DNA of 49,538 nt, from positions 1-49,538 of IMG/VR virus record IMGVR_UViG_3300023273_000596. The stretch is one strand, 5' to 3'. Made by a program: the position numbers and the translations under genes. Below the pieces are notes generated by a model. That model was not told the DNA's origin. It worked only from the letters and a program-made list of their open reading frames with translations, and did not search any database. Positions 30,029-37,745 of this stretch are shown here, piece after piece (the stretch's first letter is position 1; the number at the start of each line of letters is the position of its first letter). The stretch comes from a virus.

Positions 30029-32689
30029 TTATCCAAAGTCAAACAAGCTATCAAAAGTTGTGGTTATTCCTGTGTGGTCCGGAATGTTCCACCCTAGTAC
30101 ACCTAACAAGTTCTCTACTTTCTGATCAACAATTGTAGACTCCATTAAATCATCATCAAACGGCAAGTCTTTAAACCATTGTGGGATATGCAACTCATCT
30201 GTAGGATAACCAACGCTAGTAAACCCTAATGGATTCTGCTTAAGTTTACACACAATAGTTTTCATACCGTCAACAACTTGTGTGCTATAGTTGTCACCAT
30301 GCATACGTCTAAGGTTGTTCCAGTTCATTGCGGCTCTAACATGACCAGGCATGTTTGCTTTGCCCTGTCGCTTTTCTGCTTCAGTATACTTGGTTAGATT
30401 GTTTACACGCTTGGGAGTACCTTTTTCCCATGCTGGACGCTCTCTAAATGCTAATTTAAACTCACGTACTCTGTCATATATCTCTTCTTTTTCAGCACCA
30501 GTTAGTGTTGCCAGCAAGATTTCACTAAGGAAGTTTTGTACAACAGGTGGGGTATCACTTCGTTTTAAGTCAAGTCCCATGGCTTTGACCTTACCAGGCT
30601 TACCGCCTTGATCGAGTCTAAAACCCTCCATGTCATAAATCAATGCCGCATAACGCTTTTTCTTAATGAATAAACCTTTGGTTGCAGTAATTTCTCTACC
30701 ACCTTGTATAAGGTCTCCCATGTGCTTTGGGCAATGGAAAGCCTTGGCCATAAACTTAGGAAAACTTTCATTTAATTGCTCTGCTATCTGATCGTAGAGT
30801 TCTACTACAATGTCTTTGTTCCATTCCATTTTGCCTGCTTCGACATCGTCTTTAACTGCGGGCCACATAGTAAAGTAAACAGAGTCTGTATCACCATATA
30901 TAATAGATTCACCTGTGTGATCGTACACACCCATGATACATTCATTTGTGTATGCATCCATGTGTTTTGCAATACTTCTACCAGTTAGTGTAGTCGATTG
31001 TCCAATACGTTTGTCAAAGAACCTACAACCTGGATTAAGAATAGCACCATACAAACTGTTCAAGTTAATCTTCTTAACCAACTGACGTTTGTCCCAGAAT
31101 GCAATGTCTTCTTTGTCAGTTGCATCTTTCTTTTTTGCTTGTAGTTCTTTACGTTCTGCATACCAACGCTCTAGTAAGCCTGGGATAATACCTTTCTTCT
31201 CGTAGGTAAAGATAGTGCCGTTTGCACTAAGTATCCAACTGGTATTACTGTCAAACAGCATCTTCCAGAGCTCTGCACCTGTGTGTACAGTACTTTCACC
31301 GTTCTCCCAGTCTACAGTTATCTCTGTGCCTGCCTGCATTTCCATAACAGCAGTATACTCTAGTGTTGCGAATAAACCGTCCCAGCTGTCTGTGAAGCTC
31401 TTACCTGATTTGCGTTTTTCTGACAAATAACTGTCAGTCATAATAGGACGTAGTTGTCCTACAATAGTTTCTGGTCCCATGTTTAGGGCACGAATAGCAC
31501 TAGGATACAGACTGTTAATATCAATAGCACCTACCCAGTCGTGCATGCCTTTCTTAGGATGCGCAACATAAGCGCCAGCAGCCTGTGTGGTACCTTGATC
31601 GTCTCTGTTTCTATCAGGAACAATCATGTCAAGTTGATGTGCTTCGTTAATAATTGCTTGTTCTGTAACAGCCACAGCACCCATTGTTGTTGGTAGTAGT
31701 ACTGTGTTATCATGTGCAAGTTCGTTTGCTAGATCCAAGAACCTTAGTTTTTGATCTAGTTTGTGCAGTAGTGCAGTATCCTGTCTGTTATACTCAATAA
31801 ATGTTTTAAAGTCCTGATTGTATAACTGGTCCAGCGTACCTTCGTATGCTGTTTTACGTTCACCTAGTTCATGTTCGCCAATAGCATCTAGCGAATAACT
31901 GTGACGTTCCTCGTAGGTATATTTGCGATAGAGTTGCATGTAATCCATGTGTACTCTACCAATAAGATCAAATGTTACATTCTCTGCACCAAAACGTTCA
32001 AATGTACGCTTCTTAGGATACTGACCCCACAAACAAAAACGTCTTGTGTCGTCTTTACTGAGTACTCTGTTAATACGTAGTACTGTGTAGGGAATATCAT
32101 ATCCTTCACTGTTCCAGCCACTTAGGATGTCTGCATCATCAATTAAATTTAAGAACTGATCCAACATGTCTGCTTCTTTCTCAAACATGAATGTGTCTTC
32201 AAACTGGTCTGCAACTGCTTGTGCTTCTTCCCAGCTCATACCTTTAGGAGGTACAGCAAGTGTAATTAACTTGCCTAACCAGTCCAGGTATACTGTAATT
32301 GCTGTAATAGGATTAAAAGGATCATCAGGCGGACTAAATCCTCTTTTAGGATCAAAGTCAACCTCAATATCGAAAAAGCATGTATGTAGTTTGGGAGCAT
32401 CTGCACCCAAGTAGTGATCTTCTAGACATCTGTATACAACGTTGATGTCTGATTCCCATAGTCTTTTGCCACCACCTTGTATCTTTTTTTCCTTGTGGAA
32501 CTCTTTGCCATTACGTGTAGCAAACCTACTTACTGGTGTACCATAGATAGTTCTGTGTTTGCCTTTGGGATCGTCGTAATAGAATACATAGTTGGCAGGA
32601 AACTCGTTGTAGAGTCTATCACCGTTAACACGTTCTACAACATGTATCCTGTCTGTGTCTCTGTCATGTAATGCGTCTATGTAACTCAT
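30029..32689 (-). CDS. 43: Family B DNA polymerase (T4 gp43-like)
   Basis: An 886-residue replicative polymerase. Exonuclease motifs are FFDIEVDFD (D107, E109), SGWNSEGYDIP (D198) and EYNRQDT (D304). Polymerase motifs are A, DINSLYPS (390-397); B, KKINLNSLYG (539-548); C, IYGDTDS (597-603). All catalytic acids are intact, so proofreading and synthesis are both expected. The C-terminus FDSLFDFG is a hydrophobic tail like the clamp-binding peptide of T4-type polymerases. The gene start overlaps the radical SAM stop by four bases and its own promoter has TATAAT six bases before the ATG. Confidence 0.97.
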   Translation of the reverse strand: MSYIDALHDRDTDRIHVVERVNGDRLYNEFPANYVFYYDDPKGKHRTIYGTPVSRFATRNGKEFHKEKKIQGGGKRLWESDINVVYRCLEDHYLGADAPKLHTCFFDIEVDFDPKRGFSPPDDPFNPITAITVYLDWLGKLITLAVPPKGMSWEEAQAVADQFEDTFMFEKEADMLDQFLNLIDDADILSGWNSEGYDIPYTVLRINRVLSKDDTRRFCLWGQYPKKRTFERFGAENVTFDLIGRVHMDYMQLYRKYTYEERHSYSLDAIGEHELGERKTAYEGTLDQLYNQDFKTFIEYNRQDTALLHKLDQKLRFLDLANELAHDNTVLLPTTMGAVAVTEQAIINEAHQLDMIVPDRNRDDQGTTQAAGAYVAHPKKGMHDWVGAIDINSLYPSAIRALNMGPETIVGQLRPIMTDSYLSEKRKSGKSFTDSWDGLFATLEYTAVMEMQAGTEITVDWENGESTVHTGAELWKMLFDSNTSWILSANGTIFTYEKKGIIPGLLERWYAERKELQAKKKDATDKEDIAFWDKRQLVKKINLNSLYGAILNPGCRFFDKRIGQSTTLTGRSIAKHMDAYTNECIMGVYDHTGESIIYGDTDSVYFTMWPAVKDDVEAGKMEWNKDIVVELYDQIAEQLNESFPKFMAKAFHCPKHMGDLIQGGREITATKGLFIKKKRYAALIYDMEGFRLDQGGKPGKVKAMGLDLKRSDTPPVVQNFLSEILLATLTGAEKEEIYDRVREFKLAFRERPAWEKGTPKRVNNLTKYTEAEKRQGKANMPGHVRAAMNWNNLRRMHGDNYSTQVVDGMKTIVCKLKQNPLGFTSVGYPTDELHIPQWFKDLPFDDDLMESTIVDQKVENLLGVLGWNIPDHTGITTTFDSLFDFG

Positions 32690-33729
32690 ATGTTTATTAT
32701 ACTATAATCAGTGAAGGGAAGTCTATCGAATAAGTTTTCATTTCTTTTTTTGTCCAACATTAGTACGTGCAGAATTGTGTCTTTAAACAAATTACAATTA
32801 TAATTATCTGTTGTGTATTGTATCAAATGATCTAATAGGTGATGGTCATGGTGGTAATTTTTTAATTCATCCAAACAGTCAATTGCTTGTTGCTTGTATC
32901 TTTCATCTATAGCATTTAGTGACAGATGCGGTGGGTAATAAAGATTGTTTAATTTTATGTTAAAATCTTGAAGTTCTTGCATTAGATTTTTTAACGTCCA
33001 AATGTTGAGTAAACTTACTGTCACTGCAATGGTTGTTTCTATAGGCCAATGTTTCATAATTTCCAAGTTTTGCTTAACCTTATCCCATTTGCCGCCGTGT
33101 CGGAGTATATTGAATTCTTCTCCGACCGCATCAATACTAAGCATTAGTTTTACATGTTTAAACTGTTTCCATATATCAATGATGTTTTTATCTTTAAATT
33201 TTGTTACTGTTCCATTGGAATTATAGGATATAACAATGTTTTTGCTGTAGCCTTTTTCTATTAATAGTTCTAACAGTAACCAGTGATCAGGGTTGAGCAA
33301 CGGTTCTCCGCCGGTGTAGTATATGTACTCTAGTTTATTGTTGACAATTTTTTCTAAATACTGCTCAATGTCTTGCTTAATTATAAAGTCTTTGTTGCCT
33401 AATTCTTTATTGAAAAGACTACTGTATTCTGGACCGCACATTCTACATTTCATGTTACAGAGATTTGTATTACGCACATCAAGATATCTGTATGACCTGT
33501 CGTCGTACGGTTTAAAATTTTCCCTCATACTTTCTAAGTTGTTTTTCTCAGCATCAATGCAGGACTTGCAAACAGGTTCGGGCTTGCCCGTTCTTATGTC
33601 TGCAAAAGGATCGTTAAACAATTCAGATACAGGTTTCCTGTAATCCTTGTCTATCATGCAACACGGCGCAATAGTTCCGTCTGGATGAAATACTACACCG
33701 TTTTCTATTAAGCCGCAACGCCAAGACAT
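32686..33729 (-). CDS. Twitch-type radical SAM protein
   Basis: The 347-residue protein has an N-terminal cysteine cluster resembling a twitch/SPASM auxiliary cluster (GTIAPCCMIDKDY, then CKSCIDAEK). The radical SAM motif CNMKCRMC follows near residue 110 and YYTGGEPLL is the SAM-binding block. An LSIDAVGEEFNILRHGG strand completes the barrel. Such proteins are frequent in marine T4-like phages; the substrate is unknown, and peptide modification is typical of the wider family. I chose the ATG at 33729, one base after the upstream stop, over a longer start that overlaps the 93-aa gene. Confidence 0.82.
   Translation of the reverse strand: MSWRCGLIENGVVFHPDGTIAPCCMIDKDYRKPVSELFNDPFADIRTGKPEPVCKSCIDAEKNNLESMRENFKPYDDRSYRYLDVRNTNLCNMKCRMCGPEYSSLFNKELGNKDFIIKQDIEQYLEKIVNNKLEYIYYTGGEPLLNPDHWLLLELLIEKGYSKNIVISYNSNGTVTKFKDKNIIDIWKQFKHVKLMLSIDAVGEEFNILRHGGKWDKVKQNLEIMKHWPIETTIAVTVSLLNIWTLKNLMQELQDFNIKLNNLYYPPHLSLNAIDERYKQQAIDCLDELKNYHHDHHLLDHLIQYTTDNYNCNLFKDTILHVLMLDKKRNENLFDRLPFTDYSIINI
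32696..32725 (-). promoter_or_regulatory. sigma70-like promoter abutting the DNA polymerase gene
   Basis: TATAAT (32696-32701) ends six bases before the gp43 ATG. The -35 is weaker, TAGACT (32720-32725), with an 18-base spacer. No Shine-Dalgarno sequence lies between, so the message would be leaderless. Confidence 0.55.
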
Positions 33730-33730
33730 A

Positions 33731-34012
33731 TTACCACCATCCCGATGCCACACCATATCCAAATACGTTAACAAATCCAAAGTATATTGTCAACATTGTT
33801 GGAAATAAAATTCTTCTTCTAATATACCCCAATGCACCTGTTACACTGCCCACAAAAAAAGCAGGATATATTGCTCGCATGTCTGGAGCATCAGCAGTAA
33901 ACGCTAACATGAAACTAGCACTGACTGTAGATACAAATGCAACTAATTCTAGGTAAAATGCAATGGGGTCACTTTTATAACTGTCTACGGCAAATTGCCG
34001 GATAGATTTCAA
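33731..34012 (-). CDS. Small membrane protein, 93 aa
   Basis: Two or three predicted membrane helices: residues about 19-38 (FYLELVAFVSTVSASFMLAF), 47-62 (AIYPAFFVGSVTGALGY) and 70-90 (PTMLTIYFGFVNVFGYGV). No family is recognised. It overlaps the dsbA-like gene by four bases and is followed one base later by the radical SAM start. Confidence 0.75.
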   Translation of the reverse strand: MKSIRQFAVDSYKSDPIAFYLELVAFVSTVSASFMLAFTADAPDMRAIYPAFFVGSVTGALGYIRRRILFPTMLTIYFGFVNVFGYGVASGWW

Positions 34013-34263
34013 AGTGTCTTACCAACAGTCTCTAGGATGTGTACGGTTTCTTCGTGATCTTGATTAACTTCGCCAAGTTTTGATTTATGTGCAATTCTAA
34101 TTGCTTTTTTTAGGACACTGGGTTTAATGTCCATTGACTCTGCTACTGCTTTAACAGTGTCACTGAGACCTGCATTAAGGTCTTCGACTTCCTGCATAAC
34201 TGCAATACCTTCGTTGATAACTTGGTTAAGTTTTGCTTTTTGCTCGCTGTTGTAAGTCTTCAT
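34009..34263 (-). CDS. dsbA: DsbA-like double-stranded DNA-binding protein (late transcription)
   Basis: The 84-residue helical protein begins MKTYNSEQKAKLNQVINEG and has SDTVKAVAESMDIKPSVLKKAIRIAHKS in the middle, like the DsbA-type proteins of T4-like phages. T4 DsbA binds double-stranded DNA and helps late transcription. That would fit the TAAATA boxes here. Its start and the stop of the 200-aa gene share one base. Confidence 0.75.
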   Translation of the reverse strand: MKTYNSEQKAKLNQVINEGIAVMQEVEDLNAGLSDTVKAVAESMDIKPSVLKKAIRIAHKSKLGEVNQDHEETVHILETVGKTL

Positions 34264-34865
34264 TAATTTTCCTTTATTAAATGTGTTGGCACTTGACCAT
34301 AAGGATCACACCTCATAGACAAACAAATTCTGGGTGTTGCTTTAGGATTTATAAATCTATGTGGCACGTCGTTCCTCATCAAAACTGGTTTAGTTAGCTC
34401 ATACTGTGATATTATAGTAAAACCATCTATTCCTTGTTCTGTAATACATTCATTATACACGTGCCCAACACCTATGTCTACACTTTTTGTTGTCATATTG
34501 TCAGGCTGATTATAAAAGAAAGTGGTAGAGCCCTCACAATTGGCCACAGGAAAATTAATACTTAACCCTGCTTCGTCTATGTCTGTATGTATATAATGAG
34601 GATCGTCGAATGGGTCGCTAACAAAAAAACACATAAACATTACAGTAATTTTTTGTTCATTTAACCATGCATCTAATAACGGAATGTTGTCAATCACATA
34701 CTTGTGATCTAGTTTCACAAAGGTTTTGTAGTGACCTTTGAGTGCCTTTTTAACAATCCATTGTAAATTTGTGTCTGTTTGGTAGGTATCTTGAACTTGT
34801 TTGACGATTGCATGGTCTACATCTAAAAAATTCCATACCCAATTACTAGGCAAGTTCTTTGCCAT
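34263..34865 (-). CDS. 2OG-Fe(II) oxygenase-like protein, tandem copy B
   Basis: A 200-residue cupin-fold protein. H-T-D in YIHTDIDEAGLSINFPV gives the iron-binding HxD and NDVPHRFINP the distal His; RICLSMRCDP supplies a possible 2-oxoglutarate Arg. The same layout and wording appear in the next gene upstream (34846-35484): INFPV, LTKP, PHxF, SMxxRC. The pair is a tandem duplication. The targets are unknown. It overlaps its paralogue by 20 bases. Confidence 0.72.
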   Translation of the reverse strand: MAKNLPSNWVWNFLDVDHAIVKQVQDTYQTDTNLQWIVKKALKGHYKTFVKLDHKYVIDNIPLLDAWLNEQKITVMFMCFFVSDPFDDPHYIHTDIDEAGLSINFPVANCEGSTTFFYNQPDNMTTKSVDIGVGHVYNECITEQGIDGFTIISQYELTKPVLMRNDVPHRFINPKATPRICLSMRCDPYGQVPTHLIKEN

Positions 34866-35484
34866 ACCACTTCTCTCTCCAGTCGTCGTCCCAGTGTATT
34901 GTATCTCGAGCAGTATCCCAACCCTTCATAATTTTATATGGTACTGTCTCTGGAGTACACCTAACAGTCATTGATATACGTATACCTTCACCATAATTCG
35001 TAAATTTATGTGGTATAGTATTGATACAGATCGTTGGTTTAGTTAATCTATAACTAGTAAGTTTTACCCAGTTTTCACTGTAGCACACCAGTCTTGTTTT
35101 TTCATTATACCTGTCTAATATGTGCTGTCTAACGTCGTCATTAGGCTCGTAAAATATAGTTTCAGTATCCTCACCGCAGCCTGACACAGGAAAGTTTATT
35201 CCTATACCTGTATTATCTGTATCTATGTGACAGTGATCTATCGTATAATATGGTCCGCTTATCAGGTATCCTAAGTAGTCAATGTCAATGCAGTTTTCTT
35301 CTACCCAGGAAGCAAAGCCAGGACACTTACTAAAGATATCTTCAGTTCTCAATCCAAGATATCCGTTGTCCTGTTCATATACTATTTTTTGTACTCGTTT
35401 TTGTAAATGGTAATCGTTTTTATAAAAGTTTTTGATTTCGTCTAAGATGTAATCATCTACGTCGATATGGTTCCAGATATACAT
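34846..35484 (-). CDS. 2OG-Fe(II) oxygenase-like protein, tandem copy A
   Basis: A 212-residue paralogue of the downstream gene. CHIDTDNTGIGINFPVSGCGEDT carries the HxD pair, and INTIPHKFTNYGEGIRISMTVRC holds the distal His and Arg. A ribosome-binding site AAAGGAA precedes the ATG and a GTAAATAC late box lies about 21 bases upstream, so this gene opens a late unit that runs toward dsbA. Confidence 0.72.
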   Translation of the reverse strand: MYIWNHIDVDDYILDEIKNFYKNDYHLQKRVQKIVYEQDNGYLGLRTEDIFSKCPGFASWVEENCIDIDYLGYLISGPYYTIDHCHIDTDNTGIGINFPVSGCGEDTETIFYEPNDDVRQHILDRYNEKTRLVCYSENWVKLTSYRLTKPTICINTIPHKFTNYGEGIRISMTVRCTPETVPYKIMKGWDTARDTIHWDDDWREKWYGKELA

Positions 35485-35505
35485 GTAATTCCTTTATTGA
35501 TAAAG

Positions 35506-35511
35506 TATTTA
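35506..35511 (-). promoter_or_regulatory. TAAATA late-promoter-like box upstream of the tandem oxygenases
   Basis: TAAATAC on the minus strand, 21 bases before the ATG at 35484, with AAAGGAA between. Confidence 0.5.
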
Positions 35512-35916
35512 CTGGGGTGCAATTGTGCCAGTAGGTTTTATTGTAGAAGAACTACTACCAGGACGTTGCTGTTGTGCGGCTTGCTGGGCGGCTTGTTGTT
35601 GCTGTTGTTTACGCACGGCCATATCACCAATACGTCTATATTCGTCTTGAAATTCAGGATGCTGTCCCATACTTGTTACTAACTGTAAGTAAGGTGCATC
35701 TCTGTATGTTTTAGAGTCTGCTGACTGCTCTTTTTTAGATATTTTGCTTGCAAGTGCTTTAATAGCGGCTCTTGTACCGGGATCTTGTGTAATAGCCATT
35801 ATTACTTCTGCATCTGGACCTAGTTGACCTAGGTCCGCATCTGTGGGTTTGTCTGGTAGCGGTCTATTTAAAGGTGCTACCGGTGTCTGATCTTCAAACA
35901 GTTCTCTTATAAGCAT
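35509..35916 (-). CDS. Tag-bearing protein with Gln-rich tail, 135 aa
   Basis: Starts MLIRELFEDQTP, one of six N-termini here with the form M-x2-x2-(I/L)-(F/I)-x-E. The middle is helical, with DPGTRAAIKALASKISKKEQ, and the C-terminal part is low-complexity Gln/Ala (repeats of QQQAAQQAAQQQ type) then Ser/Pro. A TAAATAC late box ends five bases before the ATG. A virion or prohead-associated role is likely for a late, tagged, low-complexity protein but is not shown. Confidence 0.72.
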   Translation of the reverse strand: MLIRELFEDQTPVAPLNRPLPDKPTDADLGQLGPDAEVIMAITQDPGTRAAIKALASKISKKEQSADSKTYRDAPYLQLVTSMGQHPEFQDEYRRIGDMAVRKQQQQQAAQQAAQQQRPGSSSSTIKPTGTIAPQ

Positions 35917-35921
35917 AATGG

Positions 35922-35927
35922 TATTTA
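35922..35927 (-). promoter_or_regulatory. TAAATA late-promoter-like box before the 135-aa gene
   Basis: Pattern TAAATAC-CATT-ATG, with TAAATA ending five bases before the ATG at 35916. It overlaps the stop codon of the 50-aa basic protein. Confidence 0.6.
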
Positions 35928-36077
35928 TCTACCTTGTCCTCTATATCTTTTGAAACTTCTGCGTTTAGACTTGTTCATACTTCTAAGCGATACTTTACGC
36001 CCATTCCCCTGACTAGTTTTTTTGTATTTTGCTCTAGTTGACCACAAGTCTGTAGCCAGTTGTTTAATTCTTGCCAT
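35925..36077 (-). CDS. Small highly basic protein, 50 aa
   Basis: Starts MARIKQLATDLWSTRAKYKK and ends SKRRSFKRYRGQGR. About one third of the residues are Lys or Arg. I recall similar small basic proteins in T4-like marine phages, without a known role. DNA or RNA binding is likely; it could be capsid-internal or ribosome-like. GGAG lies about nine bases before the ATG. Confidence 0.75.
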   Translation of the reverse strand: MARIKQLATDLWSTRAKYKKTSQGNGRKVSLRSMNKSKRRSFKRYRGQGR

Positions 36078-36092
36078 TTTTAGTCTCCTCGA

Positions 36093-36314
36093 TTAATAAA
36101 AATATTTGATATCTGACCACCAATGTTTGCCTTTGCTCATAGCTCGCATCCACCTATCGTAGTCTGCTTTACTTACACCATCAATAATGTATTCTCCGCC
36201 ACCTTTGGTTCTCATACGGACGCCGGGCTTTCCATTATCAAAAACAAAATAGTCCAAGTCAGTAATCCAACTACTGGCTACTGGCTCTTCACGTATTATC
36301 TCGCTTGCTCTCAT
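36093..36314 (-). CDS. Tag-bearing small protein, KTSC-like, 73 aa
   Basis: Starts MRASEIIREEPVASSW, matching the shared N-terminal motif of this cluster. The rest (FVFDNGKPGVRMRTKGGGEYIIDGVSKADYDRWMRAM) resembles small KTSC-type beta domains. The ATG at 36314 lies within the end of the Cys-rich gene; a start 32 codons upstream would read that gene out of frame and is unlikely. Confidence 0.65.
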   Translation of the reverse strand: MRASEIIREEPVASSWITDLDYFVFDNGKPGVRMRTKGGGEYIIDGVSKADYDRWMRAMSKGKHWWSDIKYFY

Positions 36315-36444
36315 TTTCTTCTCTGCACTTATCGCAAAAACATTCTGAACAGTAGTCGCAGTCTTCATCCATACAACTATGTCCACAATGTGCAGGATGC
36401 CAGCATCCACGGCAAATTGTAATCTCTTCTACTTTTAATGTCAT
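36289..36444 (-). CDS. Cys-rich zinc-binding-like protein, 51 aa
   Basis: Starts MTLKVEEITICRGCWHPAHC. Ten cysteines and three histidines in 51 residues form CxxC- and HxxH-like pairs (CRGC, CSEC, CDKC), as in small multi-zinc proteins. It overlaps the 84-aa gene by four bases (ATGA) and the tagged 73-aa gene by 26 bases. The overlap with two genes suggests it is real and compactly coupled. Function unknown. Confidence 0.7.
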   Translation of the reverse strand: MTLKVEEITICRGCWHPAHCGHSCMDEDCDYCSECFCDKCREENESKRDNT

Positions 36445-36695
36445 TTGGTTTTAACGTTCTTGGCTGGGCCACGTCTATTTTTGTTTGGATCTTCTCTACG
36501 TTTGCGACTAGCCGCCGTTTTGCGACCTTTTTTGCCTAGTGCGTGTGCTTTTGCTTGTGGTAAGCATTTAGGTTTGCCTTCTTTAGAACTGCCTCTTGCA
36601 CAATCGCCACGTATCTTGCCATCTGGTCCGAAACGTACCCACTTCTCTTTGAACCATTTACGTAAGTCCTCGGTAACTATTTCAGCGACTTTCAT
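36441..36695 (-). CDS. Tag-bearing small basic protein, 84 aa
   Basis: Starts MKVAEIVTEDLRKWFKEKW, with the shared tag motif. The core FGPDGKIRGDCARGSSKEGKP (first 20 residues shown) and the segment CLPQAKAHALGKKG are familiar from T4-like marine phages, where the domain has no known function. The C-terminus is Arg/Lys-rich. Two cysteines may bind metal. Confidence 0.75.
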   Translation of the reverse strand: MKVAEIVTEDLRKWFKEKWVRFGPDGKIRGDCARGSSKEGKPKCLPQAKAHALGKKGRKTAASRKRREDPNKNRRGPAKNVKTK

Positions 36696-37066
36696 TATTT
36701 TTTGCTCTTGTTGCCCCAGTTCTTAGCACCTACTTTACGGCACTTTACTAATGCACCACTTGCGTATGCACTGGGCCATACTTTGTAACGACTTTTAACT
36801 TTGTGATAACATGCGTCTTTTTTACCAGCCGCTTCATCAAACTGTTCTTCAGTCATCATTTGTGAATTATCAAATTTTTCAAATGCTTCTGCTACTTCGT
36901 CTTCTTTAACTTCACCTACAAGTTTACCTTGAAAAGGATGCTTGGTATAAGGACCATCATACTTAGGCTTGCCTTTACTAGGCTTGTCAGTACCTTTAAC
37001 CTGATCTTTGTGACCAGAGCTAATTTTGTCCATGCCTTCTAGGATTTTGTAGATATCGTTGCTCAT
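36695..37066 (-). CDS. Tag-bearing protein, 123 aa
   Basis: Starts MSNDIYKILEGMDKI, a looser form of the tag. A Lys/Gly-rich linker leads to the C-terminal domain DACYHKVKSRYKVWPSAYAS, then GALVKCRKVG and NWGNKSKK, which is shared by several T4-like marine phage proteins. Its start shares one base with the stop of the 127-aa gene. Confidence 0.72.
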   Translation of the reverse strand: MSNDIYKILEGMDKISSGHKDQVKGTDKPSKGKPKYDGPYTKHPFQGKLVGEVKEDEVAEAFEKFDNSQMMTEEQFDEAAGKKDACYHKVKSRYKVWPSAYASGALVKCRKVGAKNWGNKSKK

Positions 37067-37449
37067 TATCGCTTGATAACCTTTTTCTTAGCGCCTAATG
37101 GTTGAACAACTGCGGCTACTGCGCCTGCTGTAGTAGTCTCGCCTAAGTCCATTTCTGTTTCAACTTCAGGCTCAACTGCTTCCACTGGCATCTCACCATT
37201 AGACAACATTTCATATTCTAAGTAATGCTTTACAGCACTTAAGTAATCACTTGCTTTAGTAATCTTTGCTTGTACCCATGCTTCTAATCCTTGCTCTTCA
37301 CTAACGCCTTTAAGCATATTGTGTAGTTCAATAGAGTACTTTGCACACTTGTATAACTGTCCACGAGCCATTTGAATCTCATGATCCATTTCGCTCTTGG
37401 CAGCCATGTCGCTTAGGATGCCTTCTTCAATAATGTCTTTTGCTTTCAT
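37066..37449 (-). CDS. Tag-bearing acidic protein, 127 aa
   Basis: Starts MKAKDIIEEGILSDM, a clear tag. The middle is helical (QLYKCAKYSIELHNMLKGVSE; WVQAKITKASDYLSAVKHYLE), then an acidic Glu/Val-rich linker and a basic end AKKKVIKR. A TAAATAC late box lies 17 bases upstream with AAAAGG between. Confidence 0.75.
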   Translation of the reverse strand: MKAKDIIEEGILSDMAAKSEMDHEIQMARGQLYKCAKYSIELHNMLKGVSEEQGLEAWVQAKITKASDYLSAVKHYLEYEMLSNGEMPVEAVEPEVETEMDLGETTTAGAVAAVVQPLGAKKKVIKR

Positions 37450-37466
37450 TTTAATAACCTTTTTTG

Positions 37467-37472
37467 TATTTA
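37467..37472 (-). promoter_or_regulatory. TAAATA late-promoter-like box before the 127-aa gene
   Basis: ATAAATAC on the minus strand, 17 bases before the ATG at 37449, with a ribosome-binding site between. Confidence 0.6.
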
Positions 37473-37745
37473 TGCTACTGTAAACTTCAACGTATCTGTT
37501 TCTTTACCGTCAACCCATATGTTACGTAACTCAAATGTTCCTAGTTCTGGGTGTAGGTTTTCTACTACAAACTCATGCTCTCCCAATTCTACTTCAACTT
37601 TGGACAACTCACGCACAAATGCTTTACGGTTATCAAAAGTGTATGTACGTTCTGTTAGTAAATCACCATCACAATATAATCTATATGTTGGCGGTGCTTT
37701 TGACCACTTGCAGTACAAATCAAACTGTATGTCTACTACTTTCAT
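37470..37745 (-). CDS. CBM-like beta-sandwich protein, 91 aa
   Basis: An all-beta protein with LYCDGDLLTERTYTFDN, FVRELSKVEVELGEHEFVVE and NIWVDGKE. It shares a plan with the 145-aa protein at 40662 (a tense-and-respond pattern of EL, GEH and IxIDNIE), which resembles small carbohydrate-binding modules of phages. It overlaps the GH73 gene by four bases. Confidence 0.68.
   Translation of the reverse strand: MKVVDIQFDLYCKWSKAPPTYRLYCDGDLLTERTYTFDNRKAFVRELSKVEVELGEHEFVVENLHPELGTFELRNIWVDGKETDTLKFTVA

Noticed and set aside
32686-33729. PqqE partner for the phage PqqA
   Set aside because: Its cysteine cluster precedes the radical SAM core and its length and blocks do not follow PqqE; it is also 26 kb away.
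35560-35620. CAG/CAA-rich stretch as a slippage or frameshift site
   Set aside because: It is a plain Gln-rich tail in one frame with no overlapping frame of interest.
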